Assembly: GCA_947625495.1 (NCBI GenBank)
Contig: CANQOQ010000013.1
Coordinates: 1 to 47,430 of the forward strand
Length of the DNA stretch: 47,430 nucleotides
From: Candidatus Gastranaerophilales bacterium
GTDB taxonomy: Bacteria > Cyanobacteriota > Vampirovibrionia > Gastranaerophilales > Gastranaerophilaceae
Direction of reading: 5' to 3'
In this document: positions 33,974 to 43,004 of the stretch, piece by piece
Position numbering within the stretch: the first letter of the stretch is position 1
How the letters are laid out: each line of letters begins with the position of its first letter
Notes under the pieces: model-generated
What the model saw: the letters and a program-made list of their open reading frames with translations, nothing else
Database searches by the model: none
What the model was told of the DNA's origin: nothing
Translations under genes and position numbers: made by a program

Positions 33974-35752
33974 ATGATAACGACAACATCAATGAAAACG
34001 CATGGGTGCGGAGAAATAACTAAAAATGAAGTAGGAAAAGAAGTCACGGTTGCAGGATGGGTTAGTGCCGTAAGAGATTTGGGCGGAATTATTTTCGTTG
34101 AAGTAAGAGACCGTTCAGGTCTGTTTCAGCTTGTTTCTGACCCGAAGAAAAACCCCGAAGTTTATGATGTTTTCCAAAAATTAAGAGATGAATATGTTAT
34201 AAAAGCAAGCGGGATTGTTTCTATAAGACCCGATGAAACATACAATGATAAACTTCCTACGGGCGAAATAGAAGTTTATCCTAAATCTATTGAGATTCTT
34301 TCGACTTCACAAGTTCTTCCCTTCCCTCTAAACGCTGATGATGTTAATGAAGATATCAGATTAAAGTACCGTTATCTTGATTTAAGACAGGAAAAAGTTC
34401 TAAACTGTTTAAAATTAAGACACAAAATTGTTACAACCATAAGGAATTATTTAAACAGCCAAAACTTTATGGAAGTTGAAACACCTATATTAATTAAAAC
34501 AACACCCGAAGGGGCGAGGGATTACCTTGTACCAAGCCGTGTACAACCGGGGAAATTTTATGCACTTCCTCAATCACCTCAAATATTTAAACAGCTTTTA
34601 ATGGTCGGCGGAATTGAGCGTTATTATCAAATAGCAAAATGCTTCCGTGATGAAGACTTAAGAGCCGACAGACAGCCTGAATTTACTCAGGTTGATATGG
34701 AAATGTCATTTGTTGAACAGCAAGACATTATGAATATGGTTGAAGGGTTATTGAGGGATGTATTTAAACTTGTAGGCTATGATACACCCGAAAAATTACC
34801 CGTAATTACATATAAAGAAGCCATGGATAAATACGGTTCAGATAGACCCGACCTGCGTTTCGGGCTGGAGCTGTTTGATATCGGCGATATTATTATGGAA
34901 TCTGATTTTGAAATAATTAAAGATACACTTAAAGCCGGCGGTATAGTCAAAGCAATCAAAATCCCCGGTATTGCAAACTATTCAAGAAAAGAAATAGACG
35001 ATTTAACTAAACTTGCAATTTCTTACGGGGCAAAAGCACTTGCTAATATTATGTACTTAGAAGACGGCACGGCTAAATCTCCGGTTCTTAAGTTCTTAAC
35101 GGAAGAACAAGCTCAAAGAATAAAAGAAAGAGCAAATGCTCAAGCAGGTGATGTTATTTTCTTCGTTGCCGATAAACCAAAAGTTACTTATGATGTTATG
35201 GGCAGATTCAGATTATACTTCGGCGAAAAACTCGGATTAATCGACCCCGATGCGCATGCTCTTTTATGGGTGGTTGATTTCCCGATGTTTGAATTTTCGG
35301 AAGAAGACAACAGATACGTATCAGTTCACCATCCGTTTACAATGCCGAATCTGGAAGACATTGATAAAATGGAAACAGACCCTGCTAATTGCCGTTCTAT
35401 AGCTTATGATATCGTTTATAACGGTACGGAATTAGGCGGCGGAAGCGTCAGAATCCACTCCGCTGAAATACAGCAAAGAGTATTTAAGGCACTCGGATTA
35501 AGCGACGAAGAAACAAAAGAAAAATTCGGATTTATGATAAATGCCTTTAAGTACGGAACTCCGCCTCATGCCGGTTTAGCATTAGGATTAGACAGAGTTG
35601 TTGCTCTGTTAGCTAAGACAAACTCTATAAGAGACGTCATTGCATTCCCTAAAAACTCAAATGCTAAATGTCTTATGACCGATGCGCCCGCTATGGCTAC
35701 GGAAGATCAGCTTAGAGAATTGCATTTAAGACTTACAACAAAAGTTAACTAA
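33974..35752 (+). CDS. aspS: Aspartyl-tRNA synthetase
   Basis: The 592-residue bacterial-type AspRS has the N-terminal OB-fold (VTVAGWVSAVRDLGGIIFVEVRDRSG), motif 1, motif 2 CFRDEDLRADRQPEFTQVD, the bacterial GAD insertion (about 300-420) and motif 3 HAGLALGLDRVVALL. RBS is a modest AGGAAAT. dnaA begins 15 nt after its stop and ogt 2 nt after dnaA, so the three are likely one transcript. Whether it is discriminating or also makes Asp-tRNA-Asn cannot be told; an AsnRS is present anyway. Confidence 0.96.
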   Translation: MITTTSMKTHGCGEITKNEVGKEVTVAGWVSAVRDLGGIIFVEVRDRSGLFQLVSDPKKNPEVYDVFQKLRDEYVIKASGIVSIRPDETYNDKLPTGEIEVYPKSIEILSTSQVLPFPLNADDVNEDIRLKYRYLDLRQEKVLNCLKLRHKIVTTIRNYLNSQNFMEVETPILIKTTPEGARDYLVPSRVQPGKFYALPQSPQIFKQLLMVGGIERYYQIAKCFRDEDLRADRQPEFTQVDMEMSFVEQQDIMNMVEGLLRDVFKLVGYDTPEKLPVITYKEAMDKYGSDRPDLRFGLELFDIGDIIMESDFEIIKDTLKAGGIVKAIKIPGIANYSRKEIDDLTKLAISYGAKALANIMYLEDGTAKSPVLKFLTEEQAQRIKERANAQAGDVIFFVADKPKVTYDVMGRFRLYFGEKLGLIDPDAHALLWVVDFPMFEFSEEDNRYVSVHHPFTMPNLEDIDKMETDPANCRSIAYDIVYNGTELGGGSVRIHSAEIQQRVFKALGLSDEETKEKFGFMINAFKYGTPPHAGLALGLDRVVALLAKTNSIRDVIAFPKNSNAKCLMTDAPAMATEDQLRELHLRLTTKVN

Positions 35753-35767
35753 CCTTTTTTAAAAGTA

Positions 35768-37180
35768 ATGGAAGACTCATTAATTAAAAAAATATGGGAC
35801 GATGTCCTTGTTATATTAAAGGATACTATTGTAGCTACAACCTATGAAACATGGATTGTACCATTGGTTCCGCATTCGTTTGAAGATAACTGCTTCTGCG
35901 CTTTATCGGGGCAGAACTTGGCTGTGCAGATTCTGCAAAAGAACAAAAAAGAAATATCTAAAGCGCTTTCTCAAGTTACGGGACAGGACGTAAATTTTAA
36001 AGTTATTTATGACGAAGATTTACATAAACAGCTTGAAAAAGAAAAACAAAAGGCTAAAAAAGAAGAAGAAAAAGAGTTTATAAAAAATCTTGAAAACAGA
36101 ATAACGTCTTCAAAATATGACGGCTTAAAACAAATGCAGTCCTCCTGCAACTTAAATTTAAAATATAAATTTGATAATTTTGTTGTGGGAAGCAACAATA
36201 AATTTGCTCACGCAGTAGCTGTTGCGGTTGCAAAAGACCCCGGAAAACAATATAACCCTTTGTTCATATATGGAGGCTCTGGGCTGGGTAAAACTCATCT
36301 GCTTCAAGCAATCGGGCATGATATCCTTTTTAACAAACCAAAATTAAAAGTAAAATATGTTAAAGCGGAAGAATTTATTAATGACCTTGTTAATTCCTTA
36401 GCTAAAGGCATGGATAAGGCAGGGGATAAAAATAAAAAAATGAATGAGTTCAGAAATAAATACAGAACGGTTGATGTACTTTTAATTGATGATATTCAGC
36501 TTATAGAAGGCAAGGCAAGAACGGAAGAAGAAATGTTCAATACATTTGAAAGCCTGCATAATTCGGGAAAACAAATCGTATTTACATCAGACCGTTCGCC
36601 CGATAAATTTGAAAATACTCCCGACCGTTTAAAAACAAGATTTCAGATGGGATTATTAGCGGATATTCAAGTGCCTGACATTGAAACAAGAATGGCTATA
36701 TTAACAAAACTCGCAAATGATAACAATATAAAAATGCCCTCGGATGTCATAGAATTTTTGGCTTCCGTCTATAATAAAAATATAAGAGAACTTGAAGGGG
36801 CTTTTAATACGGTTAGTGCTTATACTTCAATTAATGAAATACCGTTAAATATTGATAATGTAAAGAAAATAATAGGTTACAGCGAAAAGCGCAAGAACGT
36901 TACCGTTGAAGGAATTATAGATATTGTGGCAAGTTTTTATAATGTATCGGTTGATGATATAAAAAGTACAAACAGAGCTGCAAAAACTGCCTTTGCCCGT
37001 CAAACCGCAATTTATCTGGCTAAAGAAATGACAAATGAGAGCTTTCCTTATATAGGCAGCTGCTTTAACAGAAAACATACAACAATTATGTATTCCCACC
37101 AGAAAGTTAAAACTGATATCAATATTGATAAACATTTGGCTGACGATATTAAAACTTTAACCGAAAAAATAAATATGTAA
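35768..37180 (+). CDS. dnaA: Chromosomal replication initiator DnaA
   Basis: The 470-residue protein has domain I (about 1-80), a Lys/Glu-rich linker (about 85-115), AAA+ domain with Walker A GGSGLGKT (169-176) and Walker B VLLIDDIQ, and the C-terminal DnaA-box-binding domain ending with CFNRKHTTIMYSHQKV. RBS is weak, perhaps relying on coupling to aspS (15-nt gap). dnaN and recF are not adjacent. No cluster of DnaA boxes is visible around the gene, so this is not obviously the origin. Confidence 0.97.
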   Translation: MEDSLIKKIWDDVLVILKDTIVATTYETWIVPLVPHSFEDNCFCALSGQNLAVQILQKNKKEISKALSQVTGQDVNFKVIYDEDLHKQLEKEKQKAKKEEEKEFIKNLENRITSSKYDGLKQMQSSCNLNLKYKFDNFVVGSNNKFAHAVAVAVAKDPGKQYNPLFIYGGSGLGKTHLLQAIGHDILFNKPKLKVKYVKAEEFINDLVNSLAKGMDKAGDKNKKMNEFRNKYRTVDVLLIDDIQLIEGKARTEEEMFNTFESLHNSGKQIVFTSDRSPDKFENTPDRLKTRFQMGLLADIQVPDIETRMAILTKLANDNNIKMPSDVIEFLASVYNKNIRELEGAFNTVSAYTSINEIPLNIDNVKKIIGYSEKRKNVTVEGIIDIVASFYNVSVDDIKSTNRAAKTAFARQTAIYLAKEMTNESFPYIGSCFNRKHTTIMYSHQKVKTDINIDKHLADDIKTLTEKINM

Positions 37181-37182
37181 TT

Positions 37183-37644
37183 ATGGAATATAAGTGTATT
37201 TATAAAAGTAAAATCGGTGATATTACCATAACGGCTGATGAAAATGCGCTTTTATCACTTCAATTTGGTGCTGAAAATACGGATTTTGCAATAAATCCCG
37301 TAATAAAAGAAACAATAAAACAGCTGGATGAATATTTTTCATTAAAAAGAAAAAACTTTGACTTACCTTTAAACCCAAAAGGAACAGAGTTTCAAAAAAG
37401 AGTATGGAAGGAATTAACAAAAATACCATACGGCGAAACAAGGACATATAAGCAAACTGCACTGGCAATAGGAAATCCTAATGCTTCAAGAGCAATAGGA
37501 AACGCCAATAACAAAAATCCGATTGCAATAATAATTCCCTGCCACAGAGTAATAGGCTCAGACGGTAGCTTGACGGGCTATGCCGCAGGACTTAATATAA
37601 AAGAGTTTTTATTAAAACTTGAACAACAAAAAAAAGAATCCTGA
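37183..37644 (+). CDS. ogt: Methylated-DNA-protein cysteine methyltransferase
   Basis: It removes O6-alkyl groups from guanine in a suicide reaction. The 153-residue protein has the C-terminal winged-helix domain with GTEFQKRVWKEL, IPYGETRTYKQTALAIG and the active-site IIPCHRVIGSDGSL (C120). It starts 2 nt after dnaA and its TGA is in the loop of a strong terminator. Confidence 0.93.
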   Translation: MEYKCIYKSKIGDITITADENALLSLQFGAENTDFAINPVIKETIKQLDEYFSLKRKNFDLPLNPKGTEFQKRVWKELTKIPYGETRTYKQTALAIGNPNASRAIGNANNKNPIAIIIPCHRVIGSDGSLTGYAAGLNIKEFLLKLEQQKKES

Positions 37645-37656
37645 CGGATTCTTTTT
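37631..37656. terminator. Bidirectional intrinsic terminator between ogt and accB
   Basis: A perfect 11-bp stem AAAAAGAATCC/GGATTCTTTTT with loop TGAC (the ogt stop codon). It also ends the leftward efp-accB unit. Confidence 0.9.
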
Positions 37657-37674
37657 TATAATGTATTTATTAAT

Positions 37675-38127
37675 TTATTCAACATACATTAGGACTTGAC
37701 CGAATTCAACGCTGTCACCGTTTTTAACGCAAATTTCGGTTATTTTACCTGAAGCCTCAGCTTCAATTTCGTTCATAAGTTTCATAGCTTCAATTATACA
37801 AACGACCTGACCTATCGCAATATTATCGCCAACGGCAACAAACGGTTTTTCGTCAGGCGACGGAGATGAATAGAATGTTCCCACCATCGGTGAAGTTATA
37901 GGAGTTCCTTTATGTTCATTGGATTTTGTTTCCTGAGGTTTACTCGGAGAGGAAATAACCTGTGATGTGACCGTAGTCGGCATCACGTTTGAAAAAGGAA
38001 CCGCCTGAACGGGTTTTTCTCTTTTTAAACTTACTGCCTGTTCTTCATTTTCAAGCGATATTTCAGAAAGGTCATTTTCATATACTATATTAGCTAACTT
38101 TTCTAAATATTCTAAATCAAAATTCAT
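37675..38127 (-). CDS. accB: Biotin carboxyl carrier protein of acetyl-CoA carboxylase
   Basis: I use the ATG at 38127 with AAGGATT upstream, giving [11 protein letters not shown]; an in-frame ATG 16 codons earlier overlaps efp. The 150-residue protein has an N-terminal helix pair, a Pro/Ser/Thr-rich linker (about 40-80) and the biotinyl domain with EAMKLMNE (K116 is the biotinylated lysine). It follows efp by 10 nt, the order typical of cyanobacteria. accC is not present downstream. Confidence 0.95.
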   Translation of the reverse strand: MNFDLEYLEKLANIVYENDLSEISLENEEQAVSLKREKPVQAVPFSNVMPTTVTSQVISSPSKPQETKSNEHKGTPITSPMVGTFYSSPSPDEKPFVAVGDNIAIGQVVCIIEAMKLMNEIEAEASGKITEICVKNGDSVEFGQVLMYVE

Positions 38128-38137
38128 TATTAAATCC

Positions 38138-38695
38138 TTAGACTCTGTCGAGATACTCGTTTGTTCTGGTATCAACTCTTATAACGGTACCGTTTGTAAC
38201 AAAGAAAGGAACGTTAACAACAGCACCCGTTTCAAGAGTTGCAGGTTTCGTACCGCCTTGAGCAGTGTTGCCCTTTTCAGCAGGCGGAGTATCAACAACT
38301 TCCAGTTCTACGAAGTTTGGTATATCAATACCTATAATATTTTTATCGTGGAATAAAATTGCGACATTCATATTTTCTTTTAAATATTTAACGCCGTCAC
38401 CGATTCTGTCAGCAGGAACCGTTAATTGTTCGTATGTTTCAAGATCCATCATAACAAAATCGTTGCCTTCTTTATAAAGATACTGCATATCTCTTTTATC
38501 CAAAGTAGCTTTAGCAACTTTTTCGCCGGCTCTGAATGTTTTTTCAACAACATTGCCCGTTTCTGCATTTTTAAGTTTTGTTCTGACAAATGCAGCACCT
38601 TTACCCGGTTTTACGTGCATAAATTCAACAACGTTCCAGAGCCCGCCGTCTATTTCAAGTGTTAAGCCTGTTTTTAAATCGTTTACAGAAATCAT
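38138..38695 (-). CDS. efp: Elongation factor P
   Basis: EF-P relieves ribosome stalling at polyproline. The 185-residue protein has KOW-like domain I with [15 protein letters not shown] (K32 at the modification-loop tip), domain II/III with [31 protein letters not shown] and the end motif [14 protein letters not shown]. The lysine tip would need a modifying enzyme, none of which is nearby. RBS AAAGGAA. Upstream of accB in one unit. Confidence 0.96.
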   Translation of the reverse strand: MISVNDLKTGLTLEIDGGLWNVVEFMHVKPGKGAAFVRTKLKNAETGNVVEKTFRAGEKVAKATLDKRDMQYLYKEGNDFVMMDLETYEQLTVPADRIGDGVKYLKENMNVAILFHDKNIIGIDIPNFVELEVVDTPPAEKGNTAQGGTKPATLETGAVVNVPFFVTNGTVIRVDTRTNEYLDRV

Positions 38696-38772
38696 TTATT
38701 TTTCCTTTTTTTAAATCTCATTTCAAATATACCATAAAAGTCTAATTTTTCCTAAATTATTAATTACAATCG

Positions 38773-39408
38773 TTAATATTCACATGCCAGATAGTCGAAA
38801 ACAGGTTCGTTTATCTTCCATAGTGTTTCATCAGATTCATCTTCAGGCAGTTCAAGGGTAATTGTCGGGATATTTCTTTCAATTCCTGCGTAGTTACCGA
38901 AGCTTCCGGGGGTAGGATAGCCTATATCCGCTTGAACGGGATAGTGCGTGATTTCAGAAATCTTCTCGGCAAGCTCTTTAGCAGGTCCGTCATAATTAAC
39001 AATCTTAAAAGGAGCGTGAATTGTCAATATCGCATCTATTTTATAATCATTAAGAATTTCGGTAATAAATTTTGTTTCAATCTCACTTTCAGGCTTATCC
39101 CCGCCAAAATATTCTTTATTTTCGGTAACTTTCCAATTGCGGGTCGGGAAATTTCTATTTAAATCCACTCCGTTTGCATTTTGTCTTTTGTTTAATGCTT
39201 TGCCGTCAGGATTTAAACAAGGAACTATTAAAAGCCTGTTTTTTATCTTTGATAAATCTTTTTTAAGATACTCATTTATGAGGTATTCCCCTTGAGGTTC
39301 TTCTCCGTGGAATACCCCTATAATGAGTATAGTCTTATCATAGTTTTGATTATTAATTTCAATAAGATTTATTTTATTATTGTTTTTTGTAATAGCTGTT
39401 TTAATCAT
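38773..39408 (-). CDS. M14-family zinc carboxypeptidase (MpaA-like)
   Basis: The 211-residue protein has metal ligands in GVFHGEEPQG (H34, E37), VPCLNPDGKALNKRQNANGVDLNRNFP, a third ligand in LTIHAPF, and the catalytic Glu in ITLELPEDES. This is the short M14 type related to murein peptide amidase MpaA (releases diaminopimelate from murein peptides) and related amidases. No signal peptide, so it acts in the cytosol, fitting peptide recycling. It starts in a TAATG overlap with pepA upstream. Confidence 0.8.
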   Translation of the reverse strand: MIKTAITKNNNKINLIEINNQNYDKTILIIGVFHGEEPQGEYLINEYLKKDLSKIKNRLLIVPCLNPDGKALNKRQNANGVDLNRNFPTRNWKVTENKEYFGGDKPESEIETKFITEILNDYKIDAILTIHAPFKIVNYDGPAKELAEKISEITHYPVQADIGYPTPGSFGNYAGIERNIPTITLELPEDESDETLWKINEPVFDYLACEY

Positions 39409-40883
39409 TATGCCGTTAAAAACTCAATTAAACTTCTAACGCCGATACCTTGAGCACCTTTAATACCTTCTGAACCTGCATTATCAAGAAAAGCTGTTCC
39501 CGCAATATCTAAATGCACCCATGGTGTTTTTTCAACAAACTTAGATAAGAAAATTCCCGCAGCGGAAGCACCGCCATTTCTTCCGCCCGTATTTTTTGTA
39601 TCGGCTATATCACTCTTTAAAGAATCGCCATATTCTTCATACATAGGAAGCTGCCAGAATCTTTCTCCCGCTTTTTCGGCATTTTCAATAAATTCTTTTA
39701 TTTTCTTATCATTATTTCCCATAATACCGCTTGCAACAGTACCTAATGCCACCATGCAAGCACCTGTCAGAGTTGCTATATCTATTATTTCATCAACCTT
39801 AAGTTCCTCCGCATAGCATAGCGCATCAGCTAAAGTAACTCTGCCCTCCGCATCGGTATTATCTATTTCTATACTCTTTCCGTTTTTTGCTATAATTACG
39901 TCCCCCGGTTTATAACTGCTGCCTGATGGCATATTTTCGCAAGCCGCAACAAGTGCGTGGACTTCTATATCAGGTTTTAATATTGAAATAGCTCTCATAG
40001 TTTCAATAACAGCAGCGGCACCTGACATATCATCTCTCATTGTAAGCATTGATGACGGTGGTTTTAAGTCAAGTCCGCCCGCATCAAATGTAATACCTTT
40101 ACCGATTATGGCAATTTTCTTTTTTGCTTTTTCACTTTTATATTCCATGTGAATGAATTTAGGTTCATGTACACTGCCTTGACCCACTGCAAGAAATGCG
40201 TTCATACCCATTTTTTTAACTTGAGCTTTATTATAAACGGTTGTTTTTACCCCCGAATTTTTAACGGCATAATCTGCAAGCGTTTCAGGGTAAATATATT
40301 GAGCAGAATCATTAATTAAATCTCTAGCCCTGTTTACAGCTTCACCAATGACTAATGCCTTTTCAACACCTTTTTTCGCCTTTTTATATTTTTCTTTATC
40401 GGTTTCAGCTATTATAAATTCTTTAACTTTATTTTCGCTTTTTTCTGACTTATACTTATCAAAATCATAAATTCCTGATAAAACGCCTTCCGTAATCATT
40501 TTTGCACATCCTTCGGGACAAAGACCTGCTATACCTGCACCGTGAAGTATAGATACTACAGTTTTTGCGTTGTCATCTGATTTTAAAGACTTTATTATTT
40601 TAGCATTTAAGTTTCTTAATTTAACATAGTCAAAAGACTTTTGTTCTCCAAGACCTGCTATTATTATCTTTTTGCCTTCGGCAGTTATGGGAAGTTTATA
40701 TATTTCGCCGTATTTACCCGTAAATTTTTCTTTTTTTATTACAAAATCGGAAATAACCCCCTTATATGCTTTATCGACAATACCCGTAACACCTGCGGGA
40801 ACTTTAACCCCTTCAAAGAGGTTTACAATAATCACATCTGCCTTAACATCAAGTATTGATACGTTTTTAACTTCTACCTTCAT
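39408..40883 (-). CDS. pepA: Cytosol (leucyl) aminopeptidase, M17
   Basis: The 491-residue protein has the M17 metal ligands and signature NTDAEGRVTLADAL, GKGITFDAGGLDLKP, MRDDMSGAAAV and GAQGIGVRSLIEFL. It releases N-terminal residues from peptides as a hexamer. The N-terminal domain (about 1-160) is more divergent. RBS GGAGACA. Downstream it is coupled to the M14 gene by a one-base overlap; upstream the REC-GGDEF-REC gene ends 10 nt before. Together they suggest peptide recycling attached to the envelope-stress cluster. Confidence 0.94.
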   Translation of the reverse strand: MKVEVKNVSILDVKADVIIVNLFEGVKVPAGVTGIVDKAYKGVISDFVIKKEKFTGKYGEIYKLPITAEGKKIIIAGLGEQKSFDYVKLRNLNAKIIKSLKSDDNAKTVVSILHGAGIAGLCPEGCAKMITEGVLSGIYDFDKYKSEKSENKVKEFIIAETDKEKYKKAKKGVEKALVIGEAVNRARDLINDSAQYIYPETLADYAVKNSGVKTTVYNKAQVKKMGMNAFLAVGQGSVHEPKFIHMEYKSEKAKKKIAIIGKGITFDAGGLDLKPPSSMLTMRDDMSGAAAVIETMRAISILKPDIEVHALVAACENMPSGSSYKPGDVIIAKNGKSIEIDNTDAEGRVTLADALCYAEELKVDEIIDIATLTGACMVALGTVASGIMGNNDKKIKEFIENAEKAGERFWQLPMYEEYGDSLKSDIADTKNTGGRNGGASAAGIFLSKFVEKTPWVHLDIAGTAFLDNAGSEGIKGAQGIGVRSLIEFLTA

Positions 40884-40893
40884 TTTATGTCTC

Positions 40894-42207
40894 CTATCCG
40901 TTATAGTGTTCTTTAAATTTTCTTATCCAGCCAAACATTACCGAAAGTTCATAAGGCTTAGGCAGGTATAAATCCGCCCCTGCATTTAATACCATTTCTT
41001 TATCATGAACCGTCGTTGTAAATATAATATTCGCATTGGTATTTTTTAATTCATATTTAATTTTTTTACATATTTCAAGTCCTTTAAGGGTTTCAGCATT
41101 ACCCGCATCAAGCACAATAACAGCGGGATTAAAAGACTCAATAACTTTAAATATATCATTAAATTCACTGACTACTTTAACATTATACCCCTGCATTAAA
41201 GCCGTTGCCTCTAAAAGTAATGATAGAGCGTCATCAGGCTCCATAATTATTATGTTTTTATTCTCTTCTTTTTGTTCTACGGCATTATCCGCACTAATTT
41301 CAGGACGCTCCATTACATAATTAGAACCTGTATTATATTTTGCAAGCTTATGAGTTGATATTAAAGAACTTATAACCTGTTTAATATCAGTGTATTTTTT
41401 ATATTGATTCGTTATAATACCTATACTTGTTGAAACAAGATTGATTTTATTTTCCGCTTCATCATCACCGTGCATAAAAATGAATCCTCGTTTTGCATCG
41501 GTTTCGGAGTAAAATTTCTCTGCCACGGTATTAAAGGCATAAGTGAGGTAATTAGCTATTTTTTCTGCCTTATCAGGGTGCGTAATCACTATAAAATCAT
41601 CTTCCGAAAACTGCCCTATATAATCAATCGGCTCAATTGAAGATTTTATAATGGCAGAATACGTTTGAAGCAGTTTATCTGTTGCAAGTTCACCGTAGAT
41701 TTCTTTATAAAAGCTTAAATTATCAATATCTATAAGCATTATTGCCCATTGTTTATTTTCATTTAAAGCTCGTTTTATCATTTTATATGATACCTTTGAA
41801 TCAAACAAAAGAGTTTTTTCGGAAAAATTACTTTCAAAATTGCGTCTTAAATGAGCATTAATTCTGGATTTAAATTCATCGGAATTAACAGGCTCACTTA
41901 TAAAATCATCAGCACCTGAATCAAGACAATCTATTTTATCCTGTATGTGATTTGATTTTGATACCACCGCAATAGCGGGGCGAATATTGTATGTTAATAC
42001 TCTTATTTGTTCTATGGCTTTTTTTAAGTCAAGCTCTATGCTGTCGGAAATAATTATCATATCAGGCTCAAAAGAATTTATAATATTAAGAGCCTGCGAA
42101 AAATCAACGGCGGTAAAAACGGTTATTTCAGCCGCTTCAAGCAATTTTTTATATTTTATTGATTGTTCTTTTCTCTTATCTATTAATAAAACAGCTTTTA
42201 CTAACAT
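40894..42207 (-). CDS. REC - degenerate GGDEF - REC response regulator
   Basis: The 437-residue protein starts with a receiver-like domain (about 3-120; SDSIELD with D55, PAIAVVSKSN, GADDFISEPV), then a GGDEF-like domain (about 140-300; AIMLIDIDNLSFYKEIYG) whose active-site loop reads GQFSEDDF instead of GGDEF, so cyclase activity is doubtful. A second receiver follows (about 312-430; IIIMEPDD, VIVLDAG, ADLYLPKPYE). It is probably the partner of the adjacent kinase (2-nt gap). A regulatory or scaffold role is more likely than c-di-GMP synthesis. Confidence 0.8.
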   Translation of the reverse strand: MLVKAVLLIDKRKEQSIKYKKLLEAAEITVFTAVDFSQALNIINSFEPDMIIISDSIELDLKKAIEQIRVLTYNIRPAIAVVSKSNHIQDKIDCLDSGADDFISEPVNSDEFKSRINAHLRRNFESNFSEKTLLFDSKVSYKMIKRALNENKQWAIMLIDIDNLSFYKEIYGELATDKLLQTYSAIIKSSIEPIDYIGQFSEDDFIVITHPDKAEKIANYLTYAFNTVAEKFYSETDAKRGFIFMHGDDEAENKINLVSTSIGIITNQYKKYTDIKQVISSLISTHKLAKYNTGSNYVMERPEISADNAVEQKEENKNIIIMEPDDALSLLLEATALMQGYNVKVVSEFNDIFKVIESFNPAVIVLDAGNAETLKGLEICKKIKYELKNTNANIIFTTTVHDKEMVLNAGADLYLPKPYELSVMFGWIRKFKEHYNG

Positions 42208-42209
42208 AT

Positions 42210-42965
42210 CTACTCTTTTATCTTCTTTATACCGCTATCTTCAGGGGTTGCCGCTTTAAAACATACCGTAAAACAGCTTCCATTATTGTCACTCTCAACA
42301 CTTATTTTCCCGTTCATCTTTTCAACAAGTGTTTTTGTAATATATAATCCGAGTCCGTTTCCGTATATTTTTCTTGTTAACGGTGAATCAATTCTGGAAA
42401 ATTTATTAAATATCTTTCCTATATCTTCCTTACTTATCCCTATTCCGTTATCCTGTACGGATATTGATACGGTATTTTCATCAAAATTTTGTTTAACATC
42501 AATTTTTACTTTACTTCCCTCGGGCGAATATTTTGAAGCATTATCAATAATATTCAAAAGTATCTGCTGAAATTTATCCGTATCAACAAGTATTTTAGGC
42601 AGATTTTTAGCAAAATTGCACTCATAATTATGTGTTTTATACTTAAGCTTAATCATCTGCACTACAGAATCCACAAAAGAAGGAACATCTACGGATTTGT
42701 AAATTAACAAATCCTTATCCGACTGCATTTTTGAAACAGTTAAAAGATTTTCCACAAGTTTAATAAGCCTGTTAGATTGGTCTTTTATGATATGTAGAAA
42801 CTTTTCTCTCTGCTCGGGTGAAAGTTTATCGTAAGATGAAAGTAAGGTATCCGCAAACCCTCTTATACTGGTTAAAGGCGTCCTTAACTCGTGACTTACC
42901 GTTGAAATAAAATCAAGTTGAGCTTGTTCTAACTTATTTAACTGTTCTTCTTTTATATCTGCCAT
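42210..42965 (-). CDS. Sensorless histidine kinase
   Basis: The 251-residue protein has HisKA with H25 in STVSHELRTPLTS and a complete HATPase (N-box IIDNASKYSPEG, G1 VQDNGIGI, G2 GNGLGLYITK) but only about 20 residues before the H-box: no membrane segment, PAS or other sensor. It must receive its signal from a partner or act in the cytosol. RBS is poor; its own promoter and a palindrome lie directly upstream. Next gene is a multi-receiver protein, 2 nt away. Confidence 0.88.
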   Translation of the reverse strand: MADIKEEQLNKLEQAQLDFISTVSHELRTPLTSIRGFADTLLSSYDKLSPEQREKFLHIIKDQSNRLIKLVENLLTVSKMQSDKDLLIYKSVDVPSFVDSVVQMIKLKYKTHNYECNFAKNLPKILVDTDKFQQILLNIIDNASKYSPEGSKVKIDVKQNFDENTVSISVQDNGIGISKEDIGKIFNKFSRIDSPLTRKIYGNGLGLYITKTLVEKMNGKISVESDNNGSCFTVCFKAATPEDSGIKKIKE

Positions 42966-43004
42966 GGTTATATTTATTATATAACCGTTTTCAATTTACA
43001 GCAA
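42966..43004 (-). promoter_or_regulatory. Internal promoter with perfect palindrome before the kinase gene
   Basis: Minus strand: TTGCTG (42999-43004), 17 nt, TATAAT (42976-42981), giving a leader of only a few nt. A perfect dyad GGTTATAT-5-ATATAACC (42966-42986) covers the -10 and the start site and abuts the ATG, as an operator would. Confidence 0.5.

Noticed and set aside
35700-35770. Replication origin next to dnaA
   Set aside because: dnaA begins 15 nt after aspS with no spacer for an origin and no DnaA boxes nearby.
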